Shown: positions 27,097 to 37,112, counted from the stretch's first letter. The stretch is DNA of 64,000 nt from T3Sed10-213 sp012519365 (GCA_033809355.1 JAPXLV010000005.1:1-64000), one strand, 5' to 3'. Numbers and translations are program-made. Notes: generated by a model not told the origin, from the letters alone.

Positions 27097-28464
27097 ATGA
27101 ACATAAAACCGTTCCAAGCCTATCGTTTTAACGAGGCCGTCGTCGGCAACGCCGGGGCGTGTATTGCCCCGCCTTACGATGTCATTGATGAGGCCCTGCA
27201 AGATCAGTTGTATCGGCAACAGGAATTCAATATTGTGCGTGCCATCCGGGGCAAGGTTTTTGCCGAGGATACCCCGCAGAATAACGTTTATACCCGCGCG
27301 CGGGACTACCTTCAGTCCGCCATTGAAAAGGGTGCGATGGTTCAGGACGACAGCCCTTCTATTTACGCTTATGTGCAGGATTTTCAGATCGGCTCACAGT
27401 CCTTTCAGCGCAGCGGCGTTATTGCCCTGGGTCAAATTGAGCCGTTCGGCAAAGGGGTGCGGGCCCACGAAAAGACCCTCGAAGGTCCCAAGGCCGACCG
27501 CTTGAATCTGACACGGGCCACTGCGGCTCAATTCGGGCAAATTTTTATGCTGTATGACGACCCGACCAACACCGACCGAGTGATTTTTGAGGTTGCGGCC
27601 CAATCGGCACCGGTGCTGGATTTTACGGATGCCGAACAGGTACGTCATCGTGTGTATCGCATCAGCGACCCGGCTATTCTTGATCGGTTTGCAAAGCTGA
27701 TGAAGAACAAGACCACTATCATCGCCGACGGCCATCACCGATACGAAACGGCACTGACCTACTGGGCTGAGACTGGACGCGAAGAGGCCCGGTATCTAAT
27801 GATGACATTCGTCAATATGCGCAATCCCGGGCTGGTTATTCAGCCGACCCATCGACTGATTGTGAATATGCCGGAATTTGACGAGCAAACGCTCATCGGA
27901 CGGTTACGTTCGGACTTTCAGATTGAAGTATTTTCTTTCGCATCGCCGGAGGAAAAACGCGCGGCCCGCGAGGTGATGTTTGCAAAAATGACTCGGGAAG
28001 GCCAAAATGCCCGCAATATTTTTGGGCTGTATGCCGGCGGCAAGGCGTTTTATACCCTTTTATTAACTCGCGCCGAGGCGATGCAAAAGATCGCCGGTGA
28101 AGCCAGTTACGCTGCCCGCGGTTTGGACGTCAATGTGCTGCATTGGCTGATTTTGGAAAAGCATCTTGGGATTTGTGATCAAAAACTTGCTGCCCAAAGC
28201 CATTTGGAATATATCAAGGACCTGGGCAACGCCATCGATCGCTGCATTGATCGCATCGACGCTGGACAGGCGAAGGCTGTGTTTTTTGTGAACCCCACGC
28301 GTATTGAACAGGTGCAGGATATTGCCGCTGTCGGCGAGAAAATGCCGCAAAAGTCCACGTTCTTTTATCCGAAATTGTTTTCCGGTATCACCATCAACAA
28401 ACTGCCGATTGAACCGATGGAACCGAAATTTATTAACCCCCATTTTCAGGAGTGTTCGCAATGA
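27097..28464 (+). CDS. DUF1015 family protein
   Basis: A 455-residue soluble protein. The opening IKPFQAYRFN, APPYDVIDE, RAHEKTLEGPKADRLNL and the central ADGHHRYETAL are the recognised DUF1015 signatures. Members are widely found beside serine-biosynthesis genes and the DGHHR motif recalls ParB-like free-serine kinases, so a role in serine metabolism has been suggested; it is not proven here. The next gene, a class V aminotransferase, overlaps by 4 bases, which supports the serine link. Confidence 0.85.
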   Translation: MNIKPFQAYRFNEAVVGNAGACIAPPYDVIDEALQDQLYRQQEFNIVRAIRGKVFAEDTPQNNVYTRARDYLQSAIEKGAMVQDDSPSIYAYVQDFQIGSQSFQRSGVIALGQIEPFGKGVRAHEKTLEGPKADRLNLTRATAAQFGQIFMLYDDPTNTDRVIFEVAAQSAPVLDFTDAEQVRHRVYRISDPAILDRFAKLMKNKTTIIADGHHRYETALTYWAETGREEARYLMMTFVNMRNPGLVIQPTHRLIVNMPEFDEQTLIGRLRSDFQIEVFSFASPEEKRAAREVMFAKMTREGQNARNIFGLYAGGKAFYTLLLTRAEAMQKIAGEASYAARGLDVNVLHWLILEKHLGICDQKLAAQSHLEYIKDLGNAIDRCIDRIDAGQAKAVFFVNPTRIEQVQDIAAVGEKMPQKSTFFYPKLFSGITINKLPIEPMEPKFINPHFQECSQ

Positions 28465-29552
28465 CTGACTGGAGAAATCCCCCTAAGTTATTTATCCCCG
28501 GCCCGGTGCATGTCCTGCCGGAAGTGTTGCAACAACTGGCTCGTCCCACACTGGGTCATCGTTTGAAAGAGTATTCGCAACTTCACGGCGAAGTGGTCGG
28601 GATGCTCAAAAAGATGCTGTTTACCGATCAGCATATTTTTCTGAGTACTTCCTCCGCTTCGGGCCTTTGGGAAGCGTGCATTCGCAACTGCGTTCAGAAA
28701 GACGAGGTGGTGCTGTGTACAATGTGCGGGGCATTCAGCGACAAGTTTGCCTCTGTGGCTCGTTCCTGCGGGCGGCAGGTTGAAGAACTGAAGGTCGAAT
28801 GGGGGCAGCCCATTACGCCGGACCTAATCGATAAAAAGATGTCCACCGGCCAATATCCGATCTTGACGCTTGTTCACAATGAGACCAGCACCGGGCTGAC
28901 CAACCCGGTCTATGAAATCAGCAAGCTGATGAAGGAAAAATATCCCGATGTGCTGGTGTTTGTCGATTCGGTCAGCGGCATGGTGGGCTTGCCGCTGCAT
29001 TTCGATGAACTGGGGTGGGATGTGTGCTTTGCATCGGTGCAAAAAGCGTTTTCGATTCCGCCGGGATTTGCCATCGCGGCGGTGAGCAATCGAGCGCTGG
29101 AAAAGAGCAAAACCGTGCCGGAACGGGGCTACTATTTTGATTTTCAGGAGTTTGCCAAGGCCGCAGCCAAGGACCAGACGCCGACGACACCATCCATTCC
29201 GCATATTATGGCGCTGCACTATCAGGCCACTCGATTTCTTGAAGAAGGGATGGAAAACGTCTGGGCACGGCACAAAAAGATGGCAGATTACGTGCGAAAC
29301 TGGGGCAAAAAGCAGGGATTTGAGATTCTTCCGGATGAACAATACGCCTCGAATACCCTGACGACATTCAAAAACACCCGCAATATCGATATCGCCGCGG
29401 TCAACAAGGCCCTGCGCGAAAAACACAACGTTGTCTTTGGCAACGGTTATGGCAAGCTCAAAGATGTCACCTTCCGCATTGCACATATGGGCGATACGCA
29501 ACTTAGTGATCTGGAAGAACTGCTTGGCTGGATTGAAGAAGAAATCAACTAA
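28461..29552 (+). CDS. Class V aminotransferase (serine-pyruvate / phosphoserine type)
   Basis: A 363-residue PLP enzyme from ATG 28461 with AGGAG eight bases upstream; the start overlaps the DUF1015 stop. LFIPGPVHVLPEVL opens the fold, VHNETSTGLTNPV and VFVDSVSGMVG form the cofactor site, and SVQKAFSIPPG holds the Schiff-base lysine. It belongs to the alanine-glyoxylate/serine-pyruvate group. In DUF1015 neighbourhoods such enzymes often act as phosphoserine aminotransferases; substrate here is inferred. The operon ends in a strong terminator. Confidence 0.88.
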   Translation: MTDWRNPPKLFIPGPVHVLPEVLQQLARPTLGHRLKEYSQLHGEVVGMLKKMLFTDQHIFLSTSSASGLWEACIRNCVQKDEVVLCTMCGAFSDKFASVARSCGRQVEELKVEWGQPITPDLIDKKMSTGQYPILTLVHNETSTGLTNPVYEISKLMKEKYPDVLVFVDSVSGMVGLPLHFDELGWDVCFASVQKAFSIPPGFAIAAVSNRALEKSKTVPERGYYFDFQEFAKAAAKDQTPTTPSIPHIMALHYQATRFLEEGMENVWARHKKMADYVRNWGKKQGFEILPDEQYASNTLTTFKNTRNIDIAAVNKALREKHNVVFGNGYGKLKDVTFRIAHMGDTQLSDLEELLGWIEEEIN

Positions 29553-29578
29553 GCCGCATTTTCTCATTGGCTCTTTCA

Positions 29579-29609
29579 GGCCCGTATGGATCCATACGGG
29601 CCTTTTTTT
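29579..29609 (+). terminator. Intrinsic terminator, perfect 24-base palindrome
   Basis: GGCCCGTATGGA/TCCATACGGGCC (29579-29602) followed by seven T (29603-29609). It separates the aminotransferase operon from convergent fliD. Confidence 0.93.
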
Positions 29610-29620
29610 GTGTTGCGGCG

Positions 29621-31681
29621 TTATAACATATTCAGCCCTGAAAACTGCTGCTGAATGGAGGTCAACAGGCTTTCCAGACGCGCGTATTTTTTCACGAGTC
29701 GCTGTTCGACGCGTTCAAGTCGTGCTTCCTCGCTGTCGATCCGCTTTTGCAAATTGCTGATTTGTGTGTCGATACTTTTTTGGGTTACGGCGGTCCGTCC
29801 GGAGGTCGAATCCGTCGCGGCAGCAACGACATCGAAAGCCGCACCGGCAAAGCCCTGCCGCACGCTGATGGTCGCTTCGAGTGTGCGGTTGGTCTGGCGG
29901 GTATCGATGGACAATTGAAGATCGCGTTCGGGGTTGCCCTGATCGTCCCCGCCAATGCCCAGGATATAGTTTCCCATTACTTCGCCCTGGCGGGCCTGAG
30001 ACCAGTCCTCATCGGCAAGTTTGAACAACGCCGAGGTAATATTGCCGTCGGCGTCAATCTCCACACGGACATTAAACGTGCCGGCCTTGGTATAGGTACT
30101 CGAATCGTAAAATTTGACATAGGCGGCATCGGGGCCGCTGGAGGAGCCGGTCTTTTTGGCGCCGATCAACGATAAGACGCCACGATAATCTTCACTGATG
30201 GCCTTATCAAATTTTTCCTCATCCAGCGTCAGCAGGCCGTCCGAATCAAACGACAGGCCGATATCGCGCGGGTTCACAAAAGTGTCGGCTGCGGTAAATC
30301 CTGCAGCATTGGCCATAAACTGAGACGAGATCATGTTTTGGATGCTGGTCAGTGTGTACTCACGAGACAGAATGCCGGAGGTATTGGTTTCAGGGTCGTA
30401 CTTGGTTTTTTCGTCAAAATACATCACCACCGTGTTATAGGCCTCTATCATTTCCTGCATGCGGCTTTTGAGTGTTTCGGTGTCCCGTGTCATATTGACT
30501 TCGAGTTTCTCGTAGCCGCCCTCGGTGTTGGCCGTCGTACCATGCAGATTGAGCGTTACACCGGAGATTACATCATCAATGGTATTGGCGCTGCGGCTGA
30601 TCCAGGCGTCCGCACCGGGCGGATAGTCATCCACCTTAATGAGAGCATCCTGAGCTACTTGAGTTTCCAGGAAACTCGAGGCGTCAAAGGCGGCAAGACT
30701 TGCAGTGATACTGCCGCCTTCAACAGCCTGATTGAAGGCCAACCCAGCCGTTTGGGTGTCGGTTTTGAATGCCAAGGACAACGTCATTTGACTGGCGCCT
30801 TCGGTTTTATCGGTTACTTTGAGTTGCCCTTCCTCAAGGGTTACTTTGACCGTATCCCCATACGCTTCTTCAATCTCCCGGATTAAGTCCTCAACAGTGG
30901 AATAAGAATTGATCTGGATCGAGGTATTTACGGCTGTGCCGTCGTGAAGGGTTCCGGCAATGTCGATAGAATTGACATTCAAGAAATTGATGCCCTGCCC
31001 TGAAAAATCCTCCAATGTTGAAAGTTTGCTGGTCAGGGAAGCGTTGGAGTTGTTGACTCGAAGTATGGAAGCGGCGGTACGCACCTCGGAGTTGCTGTTC
31101 TTGATCGAAATTTGATAATCCGAGCCGCTGTCTTTGCCGTTCAGCACAAGGTGGTAGGCATTTCCGCTGCCGTCATCATGAACGAGGATGCCGGCAGTAA
31201 CGCCGGGATTATCGGGGTCGTTGTTTATCAACGTGACCAAATCCTGGAGGGTGGTTTGGTCGTTTGTTTGGATGACCAGTTCCTGCTGGTTGTAGCCGAT
31301 AATGAAGGTCCCGGCCCCCACGTAGGATGTAGCGTACTTCAGGCCGTCATGCACCCATCGATTGGCGGTGGCCAACTGTTTGACCTGAACGGAATGGCTG
31401 CCTTCCTGAGCGCCCGAGGCGGCCTGGACGGTTACTTTATCGCTATCGCTGCTGGTGGCCTTATAGGCGCCAAGCGTACCGGCGTCGCTGAGTACGTTTA
31501 GTTTATTCTTCAACGCGTAGAGTTTGGATTGCAACTCGGTTACAGCGGTTCGGGTTTCTTTCTTTTGAGTGATCTTGTTTTCATACATTGTCAGCCGTCG
31601 CCGCTCGATCTGCATCAGCTGCTGGATGATTGTGGCGGTATCCAGCCCTGTGGACAAACCCGGTAATTGTATGCTCGCCAT
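29621..31681 (-). CDS. fliD: Flagellar filament cap, hook-associated protein 2
   Basis: A 686-residue protein with AGGAG eight bases before ATG 31681. The N-terminal D0 region (IQLPGLSTGLDTATIIQQLM) and the C-terminal coiled coil (QKSIDTQISNLQKRIDSEEARLERVEQRLVKKY, split here as one helix) are diagnostic of FliD. The middle is an expanded variable region, making it longer than the enteric protein (about 470). It caps the growing filament outside the cell and guides flagellin folding. It has its own sigma-54-type promoter at 31834-31852 and ends the 25-kb flagellar block. Confidence 0.95.
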   Translation of the reverse strand: MASIQLPGLSTGLDTATIIQQLMQIERRRLTMYENKITQKKETRTAVTELQSKLYALKNKLNVLSDAGTLGAYKATSSDSDKVTVQAASGAQEGSHSVQVKQLATANRWVHDGLKYATSYVGAGTFIIGYNQQELVIQTNDQTTLQDLVTLINNDPDNPGVTAGILVHDDGSGNAYHLVLNGKDSGSDYQISIKNSNSEVRTAASILRVNNSNASLTSKLSTLEDFSGQGINFLNVNSIDIAGTLHDGTAVNTSIQINSYSTVEDLIREIEEAYGDTVKVTLEEGQLKVTDKTEGASQMTLSLAFKTDTQTAGLAFNQAVEGGSITASLAAFDASSFLETQVAQDALIKVDDYPPGADAWISRSANTIDDVISGVTLNLHGTTANTEGGYEKLEVNMTRDTETLKSRMQEMIEAYNTVVMYFDEKTKYDPETNTSGILSREYTLTSIQNMISSQFMANAAGFTAADTFVNPRDIGLSFDSDGLLTLDEEKFDKAISEDYRGVLSLIGAKKTGSSSGPDAAYVKFYDSSTYTKAGTFNVRVEIDADGNITSALFKLADEDWSQARQGEVMGNYILGIGGDDQGNPERDLQLSIDTRQTNRTLEATISVRQGFAGAAFDVVAAATDSTSGRTAVTQKSIDTQISNLQKRIDSEEARLERVEQRLVKKYARLESLLTSIQQQFSGLNML

Positions 31682-31833
31682 TATACGGACTCCTGTTTGT
31701 CAGAATAATCACAACATTTCAGCTACTTTCGGTGCCATCGCTCACTTGCCGGGCCATCTGCCTCGACAATCCGATGGTATATCCCTTATAGCTGACGCTT
31801 AAATGATGCAAAAGAACCACGTTTTTTCTTTTA

Positions 31834-31852
31834 TCGGCAAATTTTGTGCCCT
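31834..31852 (-). promoter_or_regulatory. Sigma-54 promoter candidate upstream of fliD
   Basis: Minus strand GGGCAC-N4-TTTGCC: GG at 31849-31850 and GC at 31837-31838, exactly ten bases apart. The region is intergenic (31682-31965), about 150 bases before fliD. Confidence 0.65.
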
Positions 31853-31965
31853 TAATCACTGATTCCCCTGCGTTGGTGTATATGCACCGTCTATGCATGG
31901 TGTCGGCCATAAAAGTCCGATAAATACTGTCGAGCGGCCTTTATTGCATTTGGCAGGGAGCTGGG

Positions 31966-34900
31966 CTACTTTAGCACCGCTTGAGGCCGTTGGTCCCAAG
32001 CCGGAGTATCGTTTTTTTGTTCACTGCGAAGCAGATCGCGCCAAAGCCGCTCTGCAACGCAATGATAAAACTGCCCGCCCTGGCCGGCGTGGCGTTTTGC
32101 ATGATTTTCGAATACGCCGATGGCAAATCTCAAAAATTTGATTCGCCGCTGTTCAGTCGGCACATTCATCAGCGGCGGACAGAGGATTTCCGGAGCATAC
32201 CGATCAAGCATTGCCTCAAGGGCCGCAGCAGCGTGGCGATTGCGATGCTCCATTTGGCGGCTGATGCTGTCGGAACGCCAGCGATAACAGTATCCGATCG
32301 CGTTGACGGCACGTTTGAACCGAATGTTCAGGGCGTTTCGGGTCATAAACTCAAAATCGATGAGGTTTTTCTGATCACGATATAAGCCGGTGCGTTCAAA
32401 CATCGTACGGCGTTTTAACGCACCGGGGTGGGGAATAGGCAAAAATCCGCGTGTAAACAGAAACGCCGGAAGGATGGAGGTATCGGAAAAATCCCGATAG
32501 TGCCATGACGGCTCTTGAAATCGACCATCAGCATCCATTAACTTAAAGATTTCGGGGTAATAATAATCGAAATCAGGGTATGCGTTGGCCGTTTCGACCA
32601 ATTGTCGGAGATAATCCGGCTCTATTTTATCGTCTGAATCGACGCCAAGGATGTACTGCCCGCGTGCTTCCTGGATGGCCCGATTGGTAGCAGCAGCGGT
32701 GTATTGATGTTCCTGGCGAATCAGCCGCAGTCGGGGGTCGTGAATCGACTCGATAATCGGCACCGTATGATCGGAGCTGCCGTCATCAACAACAATCAGT
32801 TCAAAATGCTCAAACGTCTGAGCCAGCACCGAGTCGATCGCCTCGCGGATAAACCGCTCGGCATTATACGCCGGCATAATGACGCTGATCAGCGGTGGGT
32901 CTGACGGTATAATCGAACATTTTGAAAACAACTTCACAGACTTCAAAGGGTGCGGCGGCCTGCCCTGTTTTTTATGCTGCAGCAACGGAAGCAGGCAGGT
33001 ACGAAACACCTCGTTTTTCCGCTGTCTCCATTCCGGATGGGCTGACAACATCCAAATGCTTTGCCCTTCTATTTGTATTTGCTGCAACCAGTCTTTCTCT
33101 CTGGCCGTGCAAATGATGGGGATATTTTGACGTGCTGCCAATATCGCGAACCACAGATCCCGAAAATCCGGATTTGGAAAATCCGAAATGTGCGGCCTCA
33201 GGGTGCTCGTATGGAAGGCCAATGTTCCCACACCGCCGGCATCAACAATCCGGTCATCGGCAACAGGCTCAAAGAAGTGGTACACTTTGCGGTGATCCCG
33301 GCAATCCTGAAACGGTGGGGTAAAATCCATTCCGTAGACAACAATCGCCGCTTTGCGCTGATAGTGATCAATTCGGGCGATCATTTTTTTCACGTAATCC
33401 GCCGGGTACGCGATATCATCGTCCAGAATAAAAATATAGCCGTCGTCCTGCTCCTGGAGCAGTTTCCACACGGCGCTGGCATATAAGTGACCCGATGGGT
33501 CAGTTTCTATCTGTGAGATCTTGCGGCAGGTCCGCAAATCATCGGGAACTGTATCGCAGCCGTTGAGTAAAATCCGAATTTCATCGACCTGTAATGCAAT
33601 GCGGCTGAGGACATAGCGCAGTTGAGCTGCACGCTGCGGGATGGACACAATCAGCGCAATGGTTTTATTTTTGCAAGGGCTGTAAGCCGCTGCGTTTGAG
33701 TCGCCGGAGTTTATGGGGTTTAAGGATGGCTGGATTGCATTTACTGCCGCCTGAGAGGGCTTGTCCCAGGGTTTGTTCATTGAATACAAAGGAATGTCAT
33801 AACGTTTGAACCAGGTATTGTTTTTGTCTTTGAAACGATGGTGAATGATCGAGGTGTCATCATCGCAGCAAATCCCTCTGGGATCAAAATTCAAAACGCG
33901 AAGTGTTCGCTCGTCATTGGAAAGGACCTGGACTTTGTTTTTCTCCTCTGTGGTGAGCGTTTCTAGCGCGCCCATCAACGGGGGCATATCCCGCGTCTTG
34001 CCGGCCCAGGTCCACAGGGCATTCCAGCGTCGGAAAAAGGATTCCGAAAAGTCGGTTTTTTTGAATGCAAAAACAGCACCGCAGACCAGAGATTCCGGCG
34101 AAATGGAAAAAGCATCGATGAAAGGCTTATAAAACTTCTCAAAAAAACTGTCCAGTACCTTTGGAAACTTCATCAATTCAACAAAGACCAAATCGCTGCG
34201 TTCCAAATAATCAAAAATCCGTTCTATGCCCGGCCGACGGACCACCGCGTCGCAGTCCATCACAAGTGTTTGCTCAAACGGTGAAAAATTCACAACGGAA
34301 GTTCTGACGGCTCGATTGCTGCTGTCCGGTTCGTCAATGTACCGGAATTCTACATTGCGGACCTGATTCCATTTTTCCGAGCGTTCTTTAAGATTGGTCA
34401 GGACATAAAGCGGAAGGTCGGTAAACTGACGAGAATAGCAGGCCGTATGTGCAGCGACTTTATCGTACTCTTTGCCGAAAGCCACATAAACAATGCCGCG
34501 TTCGGATGCGGGGCTGCGACGAATTGCTGGTTCAGACGACACCGTCTCGGTCGCATGATCAAGTTCGGAAATTACAAAACGTCGTTTGCCGGATTTTGTT
34601 TTTGGGATCTGCTCCACGAGTTGAGAGCGAATTTGAATTTCACCGCCCAAATGGTGTTTTATTTCTTGGATGGCGGATTCGAGAGCTGCCGCATTAAAAT
34701 CTGCGTTCGGCACCACCCACAGAATCAATGTTCGAAGGCTTTTTTGGCAAACCTGGAACGATTGGACGCCGGGGACGTGATAAAACACATGAGAAAAATA
34801 TTCGCCATGAACGATGCGGCCATCGGGGGTGCAAATCATATCACTGATGCGCCCTTTAATCTCCTTTAACAAACCAAACTTTCTGCCACAAGAACATTCT

Positions 34901-36756
34901 TGTTCGGAAAGAACGCCGATATCACCAATTTCGTAGCGAATAAACGGCATTCCGTAATTGACCAGATCGGTCACGATCAGTCGCCCTTGCTGTCCGGGTG
35001 CTGCAGGCCGGCCGTCCTTGTCAAGCACCTCTACCCATCGCAAATCGGAGAAAATATGCATTCCGTTATGCGCAGAACATTCACACGCCAGCGCCGGAAT
35101 TTCACGCGAGCCGTACACTTCATAGACAGGACATTGAAAAACCTCTTCGACCAGTCTTCGTTCTTCGGGATGGATTTTTTCCGCAGCGGACTCAATGACT
35201 TGCGGTCGGGGAGCCAGCCAATCATTTTGACGAATCAAGCGAGCGGCCAGCGCCAGACAGGACGCATAACCGCGAATTGCTTTGGGCTGCCAATGAACCA
35301 ACTGCTCAATGAAACGCTTGATGTCCGTTTCGGAACAATTGAACGCATTCAGCCATCGATGATTCTGGTTTGACAGGACGGGAATATCTCTGTCGGCACC
35401 CCACATAAAGGCCACTTTGTCAATCGATTCATTGTACCCCATCCAGTTTCGAAAACGCTGTTTTGCAGCTTTAATCCATTCCTGCGCGTTGCGATCCCGA
35501 TAAAACAGCAAAGGTTGACCCGTGGAGCCCCCTGTTGTATTGCCGCGCAAATCCTGTGGAAGATACGAATCTGCACAGAGTAAATTAATGTTGTCCTGTA
35601 TCTGTGCTTTGGTTAGAATCGGCAGTGCCGAAAAGTCGCCGGGTGTTTTAATATCCCGGGGCGTCAGACCGGCTGCCTGCCACTGCTTTCGATAATACGG
35701 CACGCGGGCATAAGCATGGTTCAGCAGCGATTGAAGCAAAGTCCATTGATAGTGCGCAAGTTCATCACGGCTGAGCCATTGGCTATGTTCGAGTGTCTGC
35801 AATTTTGTATGAGGGGAAAAAATTACATTCGGGCGTGTCTGTGTTTCAGCGGGGATTTTCCGATATAGGCCGCAATGATTGACGTAGGGGTCCGGAAGCG
35901 GGCCAAGGTATTCAAAACCCGCTTCGGCAAGCAGTTTGTCTTCTTTTCCTTTCAGGTGAGGATGCAAATGTGAGGATAAGCCTTCTCCAAAACAGGATGC
36001 CCATATGAGCAGCCCAGAAGGAGCAAGCGCTTGATTGATCTGCTTTACAAGCGAATACGGATCCCACACGTGCTCGGCCACATCGGTGCAAATAATCGCA
36101 TCCAGCGTGTCTTTTACAACAAAGGGCTGTTCGGCGGGATACCACTCAATATGACCTCGACCCTGCTCAGCAGCCGACATCCGCTCGGACCGCCATTTCA
36201 CATACGGCTGAAACGCAGAGTATTCATAATGAATTACACGGTCAAATCCCATGGTCGCAGCCAATAAGGTCGTATAACCGCAGCCTGCCCCATAATCGCA
36301 AAGGGAACGCACCTGATGCTGTTTGAGCATCCGCAATAATCGGACACGCCGCAGCCACGCCTGTTGTCTGCCGGCCACATCATGGTTGGATTTGAACTGC
36401 CCATGTCCCCACGGCAGGACGTGGGCACTGATTTGATAAAACCTTTCCACTGCTTGGCGCGTCAGAGGGGTTTTTGGCCAGAGCCGATCCATCAGCTCTC
36501 TGCGGCAATTGGACATCACCAAAAGCCGCTGCAGTGGAATGCGTCTGCCTGCATACTCATAATAGGCATAAATCTCGTGCGAGGCATCCCAGTTCAAAGG
36601 ACGTCCCTGCCAATACAAGGGATCTTTTTCCGCTCGTATCAAGAGATCCGAGATGCACAACCGTTTGAACCAGCGGCAAAATTCAGGATCGTCTCCACAG
36701 ACCGGTTCTTTCGCCTTCGCCGTAAGTTCAGGAATCGGTTTTGTTGATTCGGACAT
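31966..36756 (-). CDS. Five-domain megaprotein: methyltransferase, PaaK/CapK-type ligase, three glycosyltransferase-like domains
   Basis: A 1596-residue soluble protein, AAGGA upstream of ATG 36756. Domain order by motif: 1-130 no assignment; about 145-300 SAM methyltransferase (LCDYGAGCGYTT, CTDVAEHVWDP); about 320-735 adenylate-forming enzyme of the PaaK/CapK type (TTGGSTGQP at 407-415, VYGSRE at 547-552, YEIGDIG, GRISDM, and KTKSGKRR with the late lysine); about 755-990 GT-A-like domain with VMDCDAVV (832-839, DxD); about 1030-1255 second GT-like domain with FILDDDIAYP; 1288-1510 canonical GT2 (SVIMPAYNAE, VVDDGSSDH, VDSDDK). No membrane or secretion signals. It sits between the flagellar glycosyltransferase genes and fliD, so modification of flagellin or of a flagellar glycan is the likely role. 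Substrates are unknown. Confidence 0.85.
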   Translation of the reverse strand: MSESTKPIPELTAKAKEPVCGDDPEFCRWFKRLCISDLLIRAEKDPLYWQGRPLNWDASHEIYAYYEYAGRRIPLQRLLVMSNCRRELMDRLWPKTPLTRQAVERFYQISAHVLPWGHGQFKSNHDVAGRQQAWLRRVRLLRMLKQHQVRSLCDYGAGCGYTTLLAATMGFDRVIHYEYSAFQPYVKWRSERMSAAEQGRGHIEWYPAEQPFVVKDTLDAIICTDVAEHVWDPYSLVKQINQALAPSGLLIWASCFGEGLSSHLHPHLKGKEDKLLAEAGFEYLGPLPDPYVNHCGLYRKIPAETQTRPNVIFSPHTKLQTLEHSQWLSRDELAHYQWTLLQSLLNHAYARVPYYRKQWQAAGLTPRDIKTPGDFSALPILTKAQIQDNINLLCADSYLPQDLRGNTTGGSTGQPLLFYRDRNAQEWIKAAKQRFRNWMGYNESIDKVAFMWGADRDIPVLSNQNHRWLNAFNCSETDIKRFIEQLVHWQPKAIRGYASCLALAARLIRQNDWLAPRPQVIESAAEKIHPEERRLVEEVFQCPVYEVYGSREIPALACECSAHNGMHIFSDLRWVEVLDKDGRPAAPGQQGRLIVTDLVNYGMPFIRYEIGDIGVLSEQECSCGRKFGLLKEIKGRISDMICTPDGRIVHGEYFSHVFYHVPGVQSFQVCQKSLRTLILWVVPNADFNAAALESAIQEIKHHLGGEIQIRSQLVEQIPKTKSGKRRFVISELDHATETVSSEPAIRRSPASERGIVYVAFGKEYDKVAAHTACYSRQFTDLPLYVLTNLKERSEKWNQVRNVEFRYIDEPDSSNRAVRTSVVNFSPFEQTLVMDCDAVVRRPGIERIFDYLERSDLVFVELMKFPKVLDSFFEKFYKPFIDAFSISPESLVCGAVFAFKKTDFSESFFRRWNALWTWAGKTRDMPPLMGALETLTTEEKNKVQVLSNDERTLRVLNFDPRGICCDDDTSIIHHRFKDKNNTWFKRYDIPLYSMNKPWDKPSQAAVNAIQPSLNPINSGDSNAAAYSPCKNKTIALIVSIPQRAAQLRYVLSRIALQVDEIRILLNGCDTVPDDLRTCRKISQIETDPSGHLYASAVWKLLQEQDDGYIFILDDDIAYPADYVKKMIARIDHYQRKAAIVVYGMDFTPPFQDCRDHRKVYHFFEPVADDRIVDAGGVGTLAFHTSTLRPHISDFPNPDFRDLWFAILAARQNIPIICTAREKDWLQQIQIEGQSIWMLSAHPEWRQRKNEVFRTCLLPLLQHKKQGRPPHPLKSVKLFSKCSIIPSDPPLISVIMPAYNAERFIREAIDSVLAQTFEHFELIVVDDGSSDHTVPIIESIHDPRLRLIRQEHQYTAAATNRAIQEARGQYILGVDSDDKIEPDYLRQLVETANAYPDFDYYYPEIFKLMDADGRFQEPSWHYRDFSDTSILPAFLFTRGFLPIPHPGALKRRTMFERTGLYRDQKNLIDFEFMTRNALNIRFKRAVNAIGYCYRWRSDSISRQMEHRNRHAAAALEAMLDRYAPEILCPPLMNVPTEQRRIKFLRFAIGVFENHAKRHAGQGGQFYHCVAERLWRDLLRSEQKNDTPAWDQRPQAVLK

Positions 36757-36791
36757 CTCCCTATGGTCCTTTCTACCATCAAGAACGCTCT

Positions 36792-37112
36792 TTAATGATT
36801 TGCGTAGGCACTGAGTGTTTTAATGCCGCTGCGTATCTGGTCGAGTTTGTCGGCTACTTCCTTTCGCTCAGAAGCAATTACCAGCATCAGTTCGCGATAC
36901 AGCAAGCGAATATGGGATTTCAGTTCAGCGTTTTCAGGCTTTTCCAGAAAGCCGCTTCGGGTCAGGTCGGCGGCAATCGCTTCGGCCTGTTCAGCACAGA
37001 CCATGGCCGCATCCAGGTCGTAACAGCGAAGGCGATCAATCTGGCGGTTCAGCAGATCCTCCAGGCAGGCGGCATTCAGTGCCGCTCGTCGGTCGGTGGT
37101 TGTTTGTGTCAT
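36792..37112 (-). CDS. Small helical protein, possible flagellar export chaperone (FliT-like position)
   Basis: A 106-residue all-helical, charged protein whose ATG overlaps the upstream TPR gene stop by 4 bases. No diagnostic motif is visible. Length, helical character and location two genes from fliD recall FliT, the chaperone of FliD, but sequence alone does not prove this; it could instead assist the glycosyltransferases. It is surely expressed with the TPR gene because of the translational coupling. Confidence 0.55.
   Translation of the reverse strand: MTQTTTDRRAALNAACLEDLLNRQIDRLRCYDLDAAMVCAEQAEAIAADLTRSGFLEKPENAELKSHIRLLYRELMLVIASERKEVADKLDQIRSGIKTLSAYANH

Noticed and set aside
31726..31742. 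TGGCAC...GTAGC on the minus strand close to fliD, resembling a sigma-54 promoter
   Set aside because: Spacing between GG and GC is eleven bases rather than ten, and sigma-54 tolerates little change. The exact match at 31834-31852 is preferred.
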